From Microthrixaceae bacterium (GTDB lineage Bacteria > Actinomycetota > Acidimicrobiia > Acidimicrobiales > Microtrichaceae), in NCBI GenBank assembly GCA_027493675.1, contig JAOSKI010000003.1:62001-126000 (forward strand): 64,000 bases of DNA. Direction: 5' to 3'. Positions 11,104 through 22,763 of the stretch are shown here, one piece after another. The notes under the pieces were generated by a model. That model was not told where the DNA came from, did not search any database, and saw only the letters and a program-made list of their open reading frames with translations. The position numbers were made by a program, and so were the translations under genes. How positions within the stretch are numbered: the first letter of the stretch is position 1; every line of letters begins with the position of its first letter.

Positions 11104-11176
11104 CTTGTCCTACTCGATGGTCCAAGCGCTTGTCCTACTCGATGGTCCAAGCGCTTGTCCTACTCGATGGTCCAAG
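11104..11176. repeat. 25-bp tandem repeat, ~3 copies, over the korB stop codon
   Basis: tgtcctactcgatggtccaagcgct; tactcgatgg recurs at 11111, 11136 and 11161. Confidence 0.95.
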
Positions 11177-12205
11177 TGGAACCCGAGTGCAGAAGCTCCG
11201 AGATCAGCTCCCGCCCCGGTGGACGTTCGGGCACCGGGTTGCGTGCTCCGTAGACCGGCTTGTCCACCGCCCTGAAGACACCCATCGGTGTGGGCTCGTC
11301 CATGTTGGGTGACAACCGCGACAGCGCGAACGCGACCGAAGGGTGGTCACGGGCCTCGTTGTGCACGAGCAGCGCGTCCTCACCGACATCCGCGACGTCC
11401 ACGACCACCGCACCGTGCTTGGGGTCCAGCACCACGCCCTTGGAGCCGTCCGGGCCGAAGCGGATCGGTTCGCCCTGCACCAGCGGGATCAGCATGTCCT
11501 GGCGGGTGTCCCGCGAGGTGATCTGCTGGTAGGCGTGGTTGTTGAACACGTTGCAGTTCTGGAGGACCTCCACGAAGGCGGCTCCCTGGTGGGCATGGGC
11601 CCGCTTGAAGACCTCCTCCATGTGCTTGCGGTCCATGTCGTGGGTCCGCGCCACGAAGGTGGCATCCACGCCGAGGGCGACCGACAGCGGCAATAAGGGC
11701 GCGCCTCGGAGCCCTGGGGCGAGCTCTTGGTCACCTTTGCCCTGTTCGGAGGTCGGTGAGTACTGGCCCTTGGTGAGTCCGTAGATGCGGTTGTTGAACA
11801 AGAGGATCGTGATGTTCACGTTTCGGCGCAATGCGTGCAGGAGGTGGTTGCCGCCGATGGAGAGCAGGTCGCCGTCGCCGCCCACGACGAACACCGAGAG
11901 GTCAGGTTGGCAAGCGCCACCCGGTCGCATCGCAGGCGCTCGACCGTGGATCCCGTGGATCCCGTAGGTGTTCATGTAGTACGGGAAGCGCGCCGCGCAC
12001 CCGATCCTGCCCACGATCACGGTGTCCTCGCGGCGCACCCCCATGTCGGGCAGGGCGAACTGCATCGCCGCCAGGATCGTGTAGTCGCTGCAACCGGGGA
12101 CACCAGCGGACCTCCTGGTCGCTCTGCCAGTCGGCGCGGGTGGTGGTGGGTATGTCGACCGGCGTCGAGGTGAGCCCGGCTGAGGTGGGATTCTGTGACA
12201 GTCAT
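11160..12205 (-). CDS. korB: 2-oxoacid:ferredoxin oxidoreductase beta subunit (frameshifted)
   Basis: WCPGCSDYTILAAMQFALPDMGV...VGRIGCAARFPYYMNTYGIHGIHGRAP...PDLSVFVVGGDGDLLSIGGNHLLHALRRNVNITILLFNNRIYGLTKGQYSPTS; TPP GDGD motif. Confidence 0.85.
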
Positions 12206-14135
12206 CGTGTGCTCCGTGTGTTCCCGTTGCCGCCGGCCTGCTCCCCGGTTCCTCCGTCGGCGACATCGCCGAGGCATTTTCGGATCTCCACCTCGACCTC
12301 CCCTGCTGTGAAGGGCAGGCCCGCCACCTTGGACAGGCTCCGTGCGTCCACCAGGTACTCCGCACGCAGGATCATGGCCAGCTGTCCGGTGTTCATCTCG
12401 GGCACCAGTACCTTCGGGTAGGCCCTGATGATGTCCCCGAGGTCGCGGGCAGCGGGTTGATGTTGCGCAGGTGCACCTGGGCGACCCTGCCGCCGTCGTC
12501 ACGGACGCGCTCGACGGCGGCCGCTATCGCACCCCCAGGTGGAACCCCACCCGATCACCAGCACCTCCGCGCCGTCGACGTCACCCTTCACCTCGAGTGG
12601 CGCGTACTCCTCGCCACGCCGTCGATCTTGGCCGCACGCAGGTCGGTCATGCGCTGGTGGTTGTCCGGATCGTAGGAGATCTCCCCGGAGCCGTCGGCCT
12701 TCTCGATGCCACCCACCCGGTGCTCCAGACCCGGCGTTCCGGGGATCGCCCACGGCCTGGCGAGCGTCTCGGGATCACGCAGGTAGGGCCAGAACTCCTC
12801 GACCCCATCCGCGCTGGTGTGGTTCAGCTCCGTTGCGTAGCTGGTGGAGAGATCCGGCAACTTCTCCACGTCGGGGACGCACCACGGCTCGGAGCTGTTG
12901 GCGATGTAGCCGTCGGATAGGAGGATCACCGGCGTGCGGTACTTGATCGCCATCTCGGCGGCCTGGATCGCGCACTCGAAGCAGTCCGCCGGTCGGCTCG
13001 CTGCGATCACGGGCAGAGGCGACTCGCCGTGACGCCCGAAGATCGCCTGGGTCAGATCCGACTGCTCGGTCTTGGTGGGCAGTCCGGTGGAGGGCCCACC
13101 ACGTTGGATGTCGACGATCACGAGGGGCAGCTCGAGGCTCACCGCGAGATCGATCGTCTCGCTCTTGAGGGCAAGACCCGGACCCGAGGTCGTGGTCCAG
13201 GCCAGGTCGCCGGTGAAGGATGCGCCCACAGAGGAGGCAGCGGCCGCGATCTCGTCCTCGGCCTGGGAAGACCCTGATCGACGCCTCGGGATGCTTCGCG
13301 AGCTCGTGGAGGATGTCCGAGGCCGGCGTGATCGGGTACGAGCCGAGGTAGGTCGGCAGTCCGCTCAGCTGTGCCGAGGCGATGATCCCCAGGCGATGCC
13401 AGTGTTGCCGTCGATGTTCCGGTAGGTCCCCGGAGGGCGTTCCATGGGTGCCACCGAACGGGTCACAGGGATCAGCTCGGTGGTCTCCCCGAAGGACCAA
13501 CCCACCTCGAAGGCGGTGAGGTTGGAGTTCTTGACAAGCTCGTTGGAGGAGAAGCGCTGCTCGATCCAGTCGCGCAGATCAGAAGGGTTGCGGCTGTACA
13601 TCCAGCACAGCAGACCGAGTGCGAAGAAGTTCTTGGAGCGCTCGGCGTCGCGGCCTTTCACGCCGAGCTCCTTGACCTTGGTGACCGTCAGGCTCGTCAT
13701 GGGGACCTCGACCACGTGGTACTCGTCGAGGCTGCCGTCCTCGAGCGGATTGGCGTCGTAGCCGGCCTTCTCCAGATCACGCTCGCCGAAGCCGTCCCCG
13801 TTCACGATGACCATGCCACCCGGACGCACCTTGGGCAGCTCGGAGCGGAGCGCTGCGGGGTTCATGGCCACCAGCACGTCTGCGATGTCGCCGGGTGTGG
13901 AGATGTCCTCCGAGGAGATCCGCACCTGGAAGGCGGAGACCCCGGGGAGGGTGCCCGCCGGCGCCCGGATCTCCGCGGGGAAGTCGGGCAGGGTTGCGAG
14001 GTCGTTGCCTGCGAGCGCGCTGACGGCAGTGAACTGGCTGCCGGTGAGCTGCATCCCGTCGCCCGAATCGCCGGCCAGACGGATCACCACATCGGTGATC
14101 TCCTCATGCGGCTTCGTGGCCGTGTCGTCCGTCAC
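12202..14135 (-). CDS. korA: 2-oxoacid:ferredoxin oxidoreductase alpha subunit (frameshifted)
   Basis: VIRLAGDSGDGMQLTGSQFTAVSALAGNDLATLPDFPAEIRAPAGTLPGVSAFQVRI...; ERPPGTYRNIDGNTGIAWG; SGLPTYLGSYPITPASDILHEL; ...DLAWTTTSGPGLALKSETIDLAVSLELPLVIVDIQRGGPSTGLPTKTEQSDLTQAIFGRHGE. Confidence 0.85.
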
Positions 14136-14288
14136 GATGACCCTCCGTCGTCCACCACACCCTCGTTGGTGCAGTGTTCACAGCCACCCACGGCGACTCG
14201 AACGGAGCCGGGTGCACGGCCTTTCGCCTACCGTACCAATCCCCGGCGTCGAAACCAGATTGCAACCATGTGAAATCCGCCCACCCAT

Positions 14289-14344
14289 GGCGAACTGTCC
14301 GGTGTGGTGCGCGGATTCCGCGGTTGACACCGGTCAGTTCGCCG
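14289..14344. repeat. Dispersed palindrome family A, copy 1
   Basis: GGCGAACTGTCCGGTGT...ACACCGGTCAGTTCGCC, ~17-nt arms with one mismatch; core ggtgcgcggattccgcggttg shared with 21588-21644. Confidence 0.8.
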
Positions 14345-14500
14345 GGGTGCGCCCCGGTGAAGCCGGGGTGCGCCGGGTGCGCCGGGGTGCGCCCCGGTGA
14401 AGCCGGGTGCGCCGGGGTGCGCCGGGGTGCGCCCGGTGAAGCCGGGGTGCGCCGGGGTGCGCCGGGGTGAAGCCAGGGTGCCGGGGTGCGCCGGGGTGAG
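14337..14500. repeat. GC-rich minisatellite with GCCGGGGTGCGCC-like units
   Basis: Repeated gccggggtgcgccccggtgaagccggggtgcgccgggtgcgcc... between korA start and the upstream OYE gene stop. Confidence 0.9.
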
Positions 14501-14504
14501 CGGC

Positions 14505-16544
14505 TCAGGTGATCTCGAGAGCCCGGCGACGGCCCTCCAGTACGGCCTCGGCGACGGTGCGCGGGGCCACGCAGTCGCCTGCTGTGGCCACGCGGTGCCC
14601 CGTCGAAGCCGTGACCTGCTGCGCCAGCGCGTCGTCGGGCAGACGGTGTCCGCAATCGACCACCCACGTCACAGCGAGCTCGTCGAGGTCCTCCGAGAAG
14701 CGGTCGGACAGCACGACATCGGCCTTGCGGACCTTGCGCAGGATCCGGACGACGGTGCAGGTGGACCCCCGCCTGAGCAAGGCGCGCGTTGGCGGGCCCC
14801 ATGTCACCGCTACGCGCAAGCTCGTTGCCCACGATGTAGTCCGGCGTAGCGACGTGCACTGTCCGCCCTGTGCCGTCACCTGCCAGCAACTCCGCCACGG
14901 CGACGCCCGTGGGTCCTCCGATGGGATCCCACACGAGCACGTCACCCGCTGGAAGTGCCCCCGAAGTCACCTCCGGCGCGCCAGCGGCGCCGGCTCTCGT
15001 TGCCAGCACGTCCGCTGCACTCAGCACGGTCGCCGCCCTGGTCGACTCGAACCCGGCCTCGCCTGCGCGCCCGCCCGTCGCGACGATCAGGCATTGAGCC
15101 GACGTCGCCCGCTGGAGATCGACTTCGGCTCCTGTACGAACCTCCACGCCCAGGAGCCTGCACTCGGCCTCCAACCATCTGGCGAACACGCTGAGGCGGT
15201 GACGACCAGGCTGGCGGCCGTGGCGTGAAGCATGCCCCCGGGGCGCTCCGCGCGCTCCTCCATACGAACCGAATGCCCCTGGGTGGCCGCGACGCGTGCC
15301 GCCTCCATACCGGCAGGACCGGCGCCGACCACGAGCACCTCACGGCTGATGGCCACCGGCCCGGACGGCATCGAATCGGTGGTCTCGTGGCCGGCGAAGG
15401 GATCCACCACGCAGCTCACGATCGGGTTGCGGTTGTCGCGCACCGAGCACAGCTGGTTGCACAGCACGCAGGGCCTGATCCGCTCCGCCTGCCCTGCACG
15501 CAGCTTGGCGACCAGGCGGGCATCGGCGATCTGAGCGCGGTCATCTCCACCGCCCCGATGCGTGAACCGGCAACGAGCTGCTCGGCCATGGCGCACTCCA
15601 CGATCGAGCCCTGCGCCACGACCACCGTGCGGCCCTGCGTCGCGTCGTGGACCGCGTCGGCCACGTCCCTGCAAACCTCGGCGTTGAACCCCTCGGGTGT
15701 GTGACCGTCGGGGCGGGTTGCCCCCGCGGAGAAGATCGAACCCCGCACCACCGTGAGCATGTCGACCAGCGGGCGGTCACCGTCATGGTCCGCGTCCGCT
15801 GCGTCTCCGGGGGAACGCCCGATGACCAGCTCGGCGGCGAGGCTCGGCGCCACATCCGCGGTGATGCCCGCCCACGGTGCCAGCTCGTCGCAGCTGAGGC
15901 GCAGCGGAGCACCCGCGTCGGGCCGATCGCGTCACGAACCCCTGCGATCACCTCGCGCAGGAACCTCGGACGGTCCGCACCCCACTGATCGTCGCGGGTG
16001 TTGGTGAGCCCGGAGAGGAACTGGCGCGCGAGCGAGAACTGCCCGGCGTTGATCTCCACACCCGCGCAACCAGCGCGGACCGCGGTACGGGCAGCCTGCG
16101 CGAAGCCGTCGATCACAGCTTCGATGTCGCGCTCCTCCATCTGCTTGGGAACCTCACGGGTGTTCACCTCGGGGACCGCTCCCGGAGCCCAGAGCTCACG
16201 TTGGGACCAGTGCGAGGTCCCCTGGCCTCCGGCGTGACCCAGTGCTGCCAGCACCACCGTGCCGTGTGGTTCGCAAGCCGCCGCCACCTCGCGCCAACCG
16301 GACTCACAGCAGCTCGCCAGGGGGCGCGCTCATAGGGCCAGTCCGGAGTCGTGGACCGACGCCTCCTCGGTCACGACCACCCTGCACCTCCTGCCGCCCG
16401 GCGCTCGTAGTACGCGACGTGGCGCTCCGAGATGGCACGCCCGCGCCCGAGGTTGGTCTCGTGCGGCCCGAAGACGACCGCGCTGGGCGCGCGAACCGGG
16501 CCGATCTCGAGCGGGCCGGTCAGTCCCGTGTGGGTGTCAGGCAC
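14505..16544 (-). CDS. Second mycofactocin-system FadH/OYE family oxidoreductase (frameshifted)
   Basis: VPDTHTGLTGPLEIGPVRAPSAVVFGPHETNLGRGRAISERHVAYYERRAAGGAG (read by hand); VLCNQLCSVRDNRNPIVSCVVDP; EVLVVGAGPAGMEAARVAATQGHSVRMEERAERPGGML. Confidence 0.8.
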
Positions 16545-16593
16545 GGCTCAATGCTGGCGCGGCGATACGCGGAGGTGGAAACCGGTGTGCGGT

Positions 16594-17256
16594 TCAGCGC
16601 TTGCGTGCGAGCATCAGGCCGTCGCCGACGTTCACCAGGAGCGCGTCGACCCGGTCGTCCGCGGTGACCATGTCGTTGTAGGCCCGGATGGCCACCGTGT
16701 CGTCGTCGTGGTCGTCCTCGTCGAGCACCCGTGCGGACCACAGTGTGTTGTCGGCCACGATGAGCCCGCCCGGGCGCATCCGTGGCAACAGCTGCTCGTA
16801 GTAGCGCGCGTACCCGGTCTTGTCGGCGTCGATGAACGCGAAGTCGATCTCCTCGGCTGCGGGCAGCCCGTCGAGGCCCGTCGCAGCAGGGCCGATCGTC
16901 ACCTCGATGCGGTCGGCGACACCGGCTTCGGCCCAGTAGGGACGTCCGATGTCGACCCACTCCGCGTTCACGTCGAAGCACCGCAAGCGGCCCTGCACCC
17001 CGAGTCCCTCTGCGGTGCACAGCGCCGAATACCCGGTGAAGGTGCCCCCCTCCACGGCCTGGGTCGCACCGATCAGGCCCACCATGAAGGTGAGCCAGGG
17101 TCCCTGCTCGGGTGACACCTGCATCGTCGCCCGGTCCCCCATCACCTGTGCGGTGTGGGCGATCAGACGCTCATGCACATCGGAGCGCGGTGGGTTGCTG
17201 TGAGCGACCAGGTACTGGGTCAGCTCGTCGGTCACGGGTATCGCCTTGCCTGCCAT
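16594..17256 (-). CDS. Class I SAM-dependent O-methyltransferase (CCoAMT-like)
   Basis: VEGGTFTGYSALCTAEGL...RCFDVNAEWVDIGRPYWAEAGVADRIEVTIGPA...IDFAFIDADKTGYARYYEQLLPRMRPGGLIVADNTLW. Confidence 0.9.
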   Translation of the reverse strand: MAGKAIPVTDELTQYLVAHSNPPRSDVHERLIAHTAQVMGDRATMQVSPEQGPWLTFMVGLIGATQAVEGGTFTGYSALCTAEGLGVQGRLRCFDVNAEWVDIGRPYWAEAGVADRIEVTIGPAATGLDGLPAAEEIDFAFIDADKTGYARYYEQLLPRMRPGGLIVADNTLWSARVLDEDDHDDDTVAIRAYNDMVTADDRVDALLVNVGDGLMLARKR

Positions 17257-17389
17257 CGGCACCTCCCTGGTTGCGCCTGTGGACCAAGTGTCGCAGGGTC
17301 CGACGGGTGACCTGTGGCGCCCGCGTGGAGCGCGGCCCGCCGGCTCGGACGCGGCGCGCGCCGCGCCCTGCGCGGGCAAAGATGTGCGC

Positions 17390-18267
17390 ATGCACCCCGC
17401 GGAGTCCCGAGACCTCTGGCATCTGATCGAGACCGTCCATGCGGTCACCTACTTCGCGCCGCGTTGCCGGGAGGCCAACGACGAGATGGGCTTCCGGGGC
17501 TTCTGGATGGGCTACTTCGGTTCCCGCGCCGCGCCGATGGGATCGGTCGGCCCTGGTGTCGTCACTGCTTGCTTCGGGGGTTCGAACCGTCGATGGTCGA
17601 AAGGGCGATCCCCGACGCATGGGCGGTCGTGACCCCGGATGCGGCGGTGACGGGTCGGGCGCGCGCCGCAGCATCCGCCCTACGCGCTGCACTCCCGGAG
17701 TGCGAGAACCTGGCCGATGACCTTCTGGGGGTGCTCGACAAGGCGATCGAAGCCTGCGAACCGGCCGGCCGGTCCATGTACGCCGCCAACAAGGACGTGA
17801 CCCCCTTCGAGGACCCCGTAGAGGATCTCTGGCAGATGTGCAGCACCCTGCGGGAGCACCGCGGCGACGGGCACCTTGCGGTTCTGACCTCGGAGGGTGT
17901 GGGGGGATGTGAGAGCCATCTCCTGGCCATCGCCTCCAGGGGTGAAGGCGCCGAGGTGCTGCGGGAGTCGCGGGGCTGGGCGGACCAGGACTGGTCCGAC
18001 GCCATGGCCACCCTCACGGCGGCGGGTGTGATCGAGGCGCCGGTCGAGGTGGCACATCTCGACGATCTGGTGCTGACCGAACGCGGGGCCAGGTTGCACG
18101 GCCACCTGGAGTCGCGCACCGACGACCTGGCCTCACCGCCGTATGCAGCAGTCGGGGAGGCGGGCCGCGAGGCGCTTCGCGACGGCCTGATCCCGATCGC
18201 GTCCGCGGTCGCGGAGCAGGGGTGGATCCCGTTCCCCAACCCGATCGGGCTGCCCGAGGTCGTCTGA
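17390..18267 (+). CDS. SCO6745-like conserved hypothetical protein (frameshift near 17570)
   Basis: MHPAESRDLWHLIETVHAVTYFAPRCREANDEMGFRGFWMGYFGSRAAPMGSVGPGVVTACF; second frame to ...EQGWIPFPNPIGLPEVV*. Confidence 0.7.
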
Positions 18268-18285
18268 GGCCACCCCACCGCCGGC

Positions 18286-19150
18286 TCAGGGGTCGTAGCG
18301 GTACTTCTCCGGCAGGTCCAGGGTGCCGTCGATCCCATCCAGCACGGCCGCGCGGACCTTGAAGAAGTCGGCGACGCCGGCGACGTCGTGCACCCGCAGG
18401 ATGTCTCCGGTCTCCACCTCGATGGCGGAGAGCGCCCCGTAGGTTCCCGGGTCGCGCCCCGAAGGCATCCGCTGCACGATGGCGCCGACGAAGTCCTTGC
18501 GTGAAACCGCCCACAGCACCCGGCGCACACCGAGTGCCGTTCGCAGCCGGGGCGTTCCACGCAGCACCGCGATCGACTGCTCCGGCGCCTTTCCGAGATC
18601 AGGTCCCGGATCCAGGATCACACACTCTCGGGCCACGCCTGCGGCCTCGAGCCGATTGAGGCGATCCCGCAGGAAGGCAATGGCGTCGGCCATCGGGTTG
18701 GCCACCAACCGATCACGGCTCATCCGCACCTTGGGCGTCGCGCGGCTGTACGCCACGACGAGGTCCAACCCGCGTTCGGCCACCAGCTCGGCCATGTCGG
18801 GATCGACCAAACCGGAGGGATCGTTGACCATGGAGGCACCCGCGTCGAGGGCGCGCTCGGCCACCGCCGCACGGTAGGTGTCGACCGACACCGTGCAGCC
18901 GGGACAGGCCGCAGTTACCGCCTCGATGACCGGGAGCACCGTGTCGAGCTCCTCGGAGACGGTGATCTCGCGACGGTCGGTTCGAAGCGACTGGCCACCG
19001 CAGTCCAACACCGACGCGCCGGCGGCCACCATCTGCGTGGCAAGCTCCTTCGCCCGAGCCGCGTCGACTCCCCCGGTGAGCGAATCGAGGGATGCGTTGA
19101 CCACCCCCATGATGCGCGGGGTGACTGCTCTGGTCGGGTCGCGGGTCACG
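18286..19150 (-). CDS. folP: Dihydropteroate synthase-like protein (start uncertain)
   Basis: PRIMGVVNASLDSLTGGV...LDCGGQSLRTDRREITVSEELDTVLPVIEAV...VSVDTYRAAVAERALDAGASMVNDPSGL; LDPGPDLGK. Confidence 0.8.
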
Positions 19151-19285
19151 ATTCCATCAGCCGAACCGCGGTCGCAGGAGCGCTCGCGGGGGCGCCGTTC
19201 GTCGTGGGCTTCGTCGCCATCGGCCCAGACCGTAGCGATCCTGTGCCGTCCCTGCCCGCGGAACGTCCATCGGCACCCGCGTGGG

Positions 19286-20107
19286 TCACTCGCTGGTCGG
19301 TCCCTCGAAGTGTGGGGCACGTCTCTCACGATGCGAGGCGAGACCCTCGACGACGTCGGGACCGCCGAAGCCGTAGAACTCGAGTCCCCATGAGGCATCG
19401 AAGATCGAGCTGTGATCGCGATACCAGTTGTTGAGGCTGTGCTTGGTCCAGCGGATCGCCGACTGCGAACCGGCGGCGAGTGCCTCGGCGACCTGCATCG
19501 CCCGGGTGTGCACCTCGTCGTCGTCGACGCACAGGCTGACCAAGCCGATCCGTTCTGCTTCCTCACCGGTTAGCGGATCACACGTGAGCAGGTAGTACTT
19601 GGCCTTGGCCATGCCGCACAGCAGCGGCCAGCAGATCGCAGCGTGGTCGCCCGCAGCGACACCCAGGCGGGTGTGGCCGTCGATGATCACCGCGTTCCGC
19701 CCTGCCACCGACACGTCCGCGAGCAACGCCGCCACGAGCCCGGCCCCCACCGCGGGACCGTGTATCGCCGAGACGACAGGCTTGGAGCAGTTGATCACGT
19801 TGAACACCAGGTCCCTCGCCTCTCGCAGCACGAGGGTGCGTTCGGCGAAGTCGGCGATCATGTCGTCGATCAGCTCGAAGCTGCCCCCTGCCGACAGAGC
19901 CTTGCCGGCACCCCGCAGGACGGCCACCCGCGTGCGGGGGTCACGATCGACCACCTGCCACACGTCTGCCAGTTGGCGGTGCACGGTCCGGTCCACCGCG
20001 TTGAGACCGGGCGCGTCGAGGGTGATGCGCAGCACCCACTCGGAGGGACGGTCGATGTGCAGGCCCGTGAACTCGCCGTAACGCTCGTCGTCGCAGGGGG
20101 TGCTCAT
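19286..20107 (-). CDS. Enoyl-CoA hydratase/isomerase family protein
   Basis: [24 protein letters not shown]...[61 protein letters not shown]. Confidence 0.85.
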   Translation of the reverse strand: MSTPCDDERYGEFTGLHIDRPSEWVLRITLDAPGLNAVDRTVHRQLADVWQVVDRDPRTRVAVLRGAGKALSAGGSFELIDDMIADFAERTLVLREARDLVFNVINCSKPVVSAIHGPAVGAGLVAALLADVSVAGRNAVIIDGHTRLGVAAGDHAAICWPLLCGMAKAKYYLLTCDPLTGEEAERIGLVSLCVDDDEVHTRAMQVAEALAAGSQSAIRWTKHSLNNWYRDHSSIFDASWGLEFYGFGGPDVVEGLASHRERRAPHFEGPTSE

Positions 20108-20191
20108 CCGGCCCGGTCATCGCGCCATCCTGCCAGGTGGGCGTGTACCACCCGGGCATCGGCGTGACCCGGCACCGCACGGCGGGTCATC

Positions 20192-21568
20192 ATGGCTGTC
20201 ATGGCCCGCGCAGCACAGACCGATCCGAAGATCACCCTGGTGGGAGCAGGTGGGATGTCGTTCGGACCGTCGATGGTCAACGACGTCGTGCACACACCCG
20301 AGCTCTCGGGATCGCTGCTGATGCTCCACGACATCGACGCCGACCGGCTCCAGCGCGCGTACCAGTTCGCCGCGAAGCTGAACGCGGCCGCCGGTGCGCC
20401 CGTGCGCCTCGACTACTCCACCGATGCAGCCGTCGCCCTCGAGGGCGCGCAGTACGTGATGGCCAGCGCCGAGCACAACCGCTTCGAGTACTGGCACCAG
20501 GACTACGAGATCCCCAACGCCCATGGCGCCACCCAGATCACCGGCGAGAACGGCGGACCCGGGGCGGTGTTCCACTCGCTTCGCAGCATCGCCAACACGC
20601 TGGACATCTGTGCCGACATCGAGCGCCACTGCCCCGATGCGTTCCTCATCAACCTCACCAATCCCATGAGCCGGGTGACCCTTGCGATCAACCGGGGCAC
20701 GCGGATCGCGAACGTCGGGATGTGCCACGAGATGCCGATGGGAATCAACCGGCTGTGCCGGCGCCTGCGCGTCAGGCGCTCCGAGGTGACCGCCAAGGCG
20801 GCGGGGGATCAACCACTTCACGTTCTTCACCGAGTTCCGCAACGTCGAAACGGGTGAGGACCTGTTGCCCCGGCTCCGTGAGCTCTTCGCCGGCCGGTTC
20901 TTCGACTACGGGCCGCGCGCCCAGGCCATCGCCCGCCGCCTCGACCGCACGATGCCAGGCGCCGGCCTGGTCGAGTTCAACTACCTGCCGCTGGTGGCGA
21001 AGGTCGCCCGCGGACCGGCTACGTGGCGTGTTCGGTCGACAGCCACATCGGTGAGTACCTGCCGTTCGCGCTCGATGCGGCTGATTGGATGCCCACACCG
21101 ATCGATTTCCACGGGCCTGTGTCGGAGGTGGCCGAGAAGGCAGCGTCCTGGGCGGCGAGGACGAAGGTGCCTCTACCGCTACAGATAATGGGACACTCCC
21201 CCGAGGAGGTGGTACCGATCATCGCAGCCATGCACACCGGTGAGCCGCGGTGGATCATGGCCGTGAACGTCCCGAACCGTGGCTTCCTGCCCGACGTCGC
21301 CGACGGAGCGGTCGTGGAGGTGGGCGCAACCGTCGACGGCGACGGCATCCACCCCGACGAGATGGACCCGATCGGCGAACCCGTCGCGGGCTGGATCGCC
21401 ACCCAGGTGGAGCTCCAGGACCTGGTGGTCGAAGCGGTGTTGCAACGCGACCCGGACCTCGCGTTCGAAGCGCTGCGCAACGATCCCAACTCCCCGGCGG
21501 ACGAATCCGCCTGCCGCACGATCTTCGACGAACTCATGGCACGCCAGGCAGCGCACCTGCCGTTCTGA
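20192..21568 (+). CDS. Glycoside hydrolase family 4-like protein (frameshifts near 20810 and 21020)
   Basis: KITLVGAGGMSFGPSMVNDVVHTPELSGSLLMLHDIDADRLQRAYQFA...INLTNPMSRVTLAINRGTRIANVGMCHEMP; C-terminal region in another frame. Confidence 0.8.
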
Positions 21569-21587
21569 CCTCACCCCCCGCCCCCTG

Positions 21588-21644
21588 CCGCCAACTGTCC
21601 GGTGTGGTGCGCGGGTTCCGCGGCTGACACCGGACAGTTTGCGG
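21588..21644. repeat. Dispersed palindrome family A, copy 2 (between convergent genes)
   Basis: CCGCCAACTGTCCGGTGTGGTGCGCGGGTTCCGCGGCTGACACCGGACAGTTTGCGG. Confidence 0.85.
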
Positions 21645-21664
21645 GGTTGGCGGGGGTTGGCGCG

Positions 21665-22652
21665 CTAGTGCGACTCGTTGGCACGATGGCGAGGCAGCAC
21701 CTCCTCGGAGACCGTCCGTAGATATCGCCACGCGATATCGGGCGGAAGCCCTCCGATCAGGGGGTGCAGTTGTAGCAACCCATCGCGGTCCATCACAGCG
21801 ACCGCCTCCTCCACGGTGAGCACGCGGTGACTGGCCTCAGCACGGCGCAACTCGTCGACGCTCCCCGCTTGTGACATGCTCGCAGTGAGCCCATCGGCGC
21901 GGTTCCACTCCGCGTAGGTCGTCACGTCGTGCATCAGATACGGCCCGAGTTCGTCCCACGCGCGATCGGGGTCGTCGCACACGAACACCGTGGCAGCGAA
22001 CTCGTCGCGGGCAGGAAGCAGATCCCCGGCTCGTGGCCTGCCGAGCGGGCGGCCTCCTCATAGGCCTCTCGCATGCCGGGTGCCCGACGCTGGGCGAACA
22101 GGCCGATCCCGTGACGACCGGCACGCCTCGCCGCCGCGATGCTGCCACCACCCCACGCGACCATCGGACCACCGGGTGTCAGAGGCGCGGGGGTGACCTG
22201 CATCGACTGCCCGCGGTGCTCGAACGGCTCGCCGGTCTTGGCCCGCAGGAGCAGTTCGAGCTTCTCCTCGGCCGTTGCCCCCGAGAGGAGAAGTCGACAC
22301 CGAACACGTCGTACTCCTCACGGCGGTAGCCGAGTCCCGCCACCAGGCTCACGCGCCCATCGCTCAACACGTCGAGCACGCACAGGTCCTCTGCGAGACG
22401 GATCGGGTCGTAGAAGGGAAGGATCGCCACCATGAGCCAGATCGGCACTCTGGCGGTGCGCGCCGCCATGGCGGATGCCATCACCACCGGTGACGGGAGG
22501 TACCCGTCCGCGGTGGCGTGGTGCTCGCTGAGCAGAACCATCATGGCGCCGTGCTCGTCGGCCCACTCGGCCATCTCGAGCGCAGCAGCGTAGAGCTCGC
22601 GGGCCGGCGCACCGCCGGCGGGTGCCTGCATGTCGAATCGAAGCGTGAACAT
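21665..22652 (-). CDS. LLM-class flavin-dependent oxidoreductase (frameshifted)
   Basis: MFTLRFDMQAPAGGAPARELYAAALEMAEWADEHGAMMVLLSEHHATADGYLPSPVVMASAMAARTARVPIWLMVAILPFYDPIRLAEDLCVLDVLSDGRVSLVAGLGYRREEYDVFGVDFSSRG. Confidence 0.85.
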
Positions 22653-22763
22653 CGGTCTCCTCGGGACGTCACACCACGATGGCACGCTGTCGGGGCTTCC
22701 CCGACACCCCCGGACCACGACCGCCGGAGGACCAGCGGTCACGATCGACACAGGAGAGGTACC

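Noticed and set aside
14337-14500. Possible CRISPR array
   Set aside because: Units are contiguous and degenerate with no unique spacers; no cas genes in the window.
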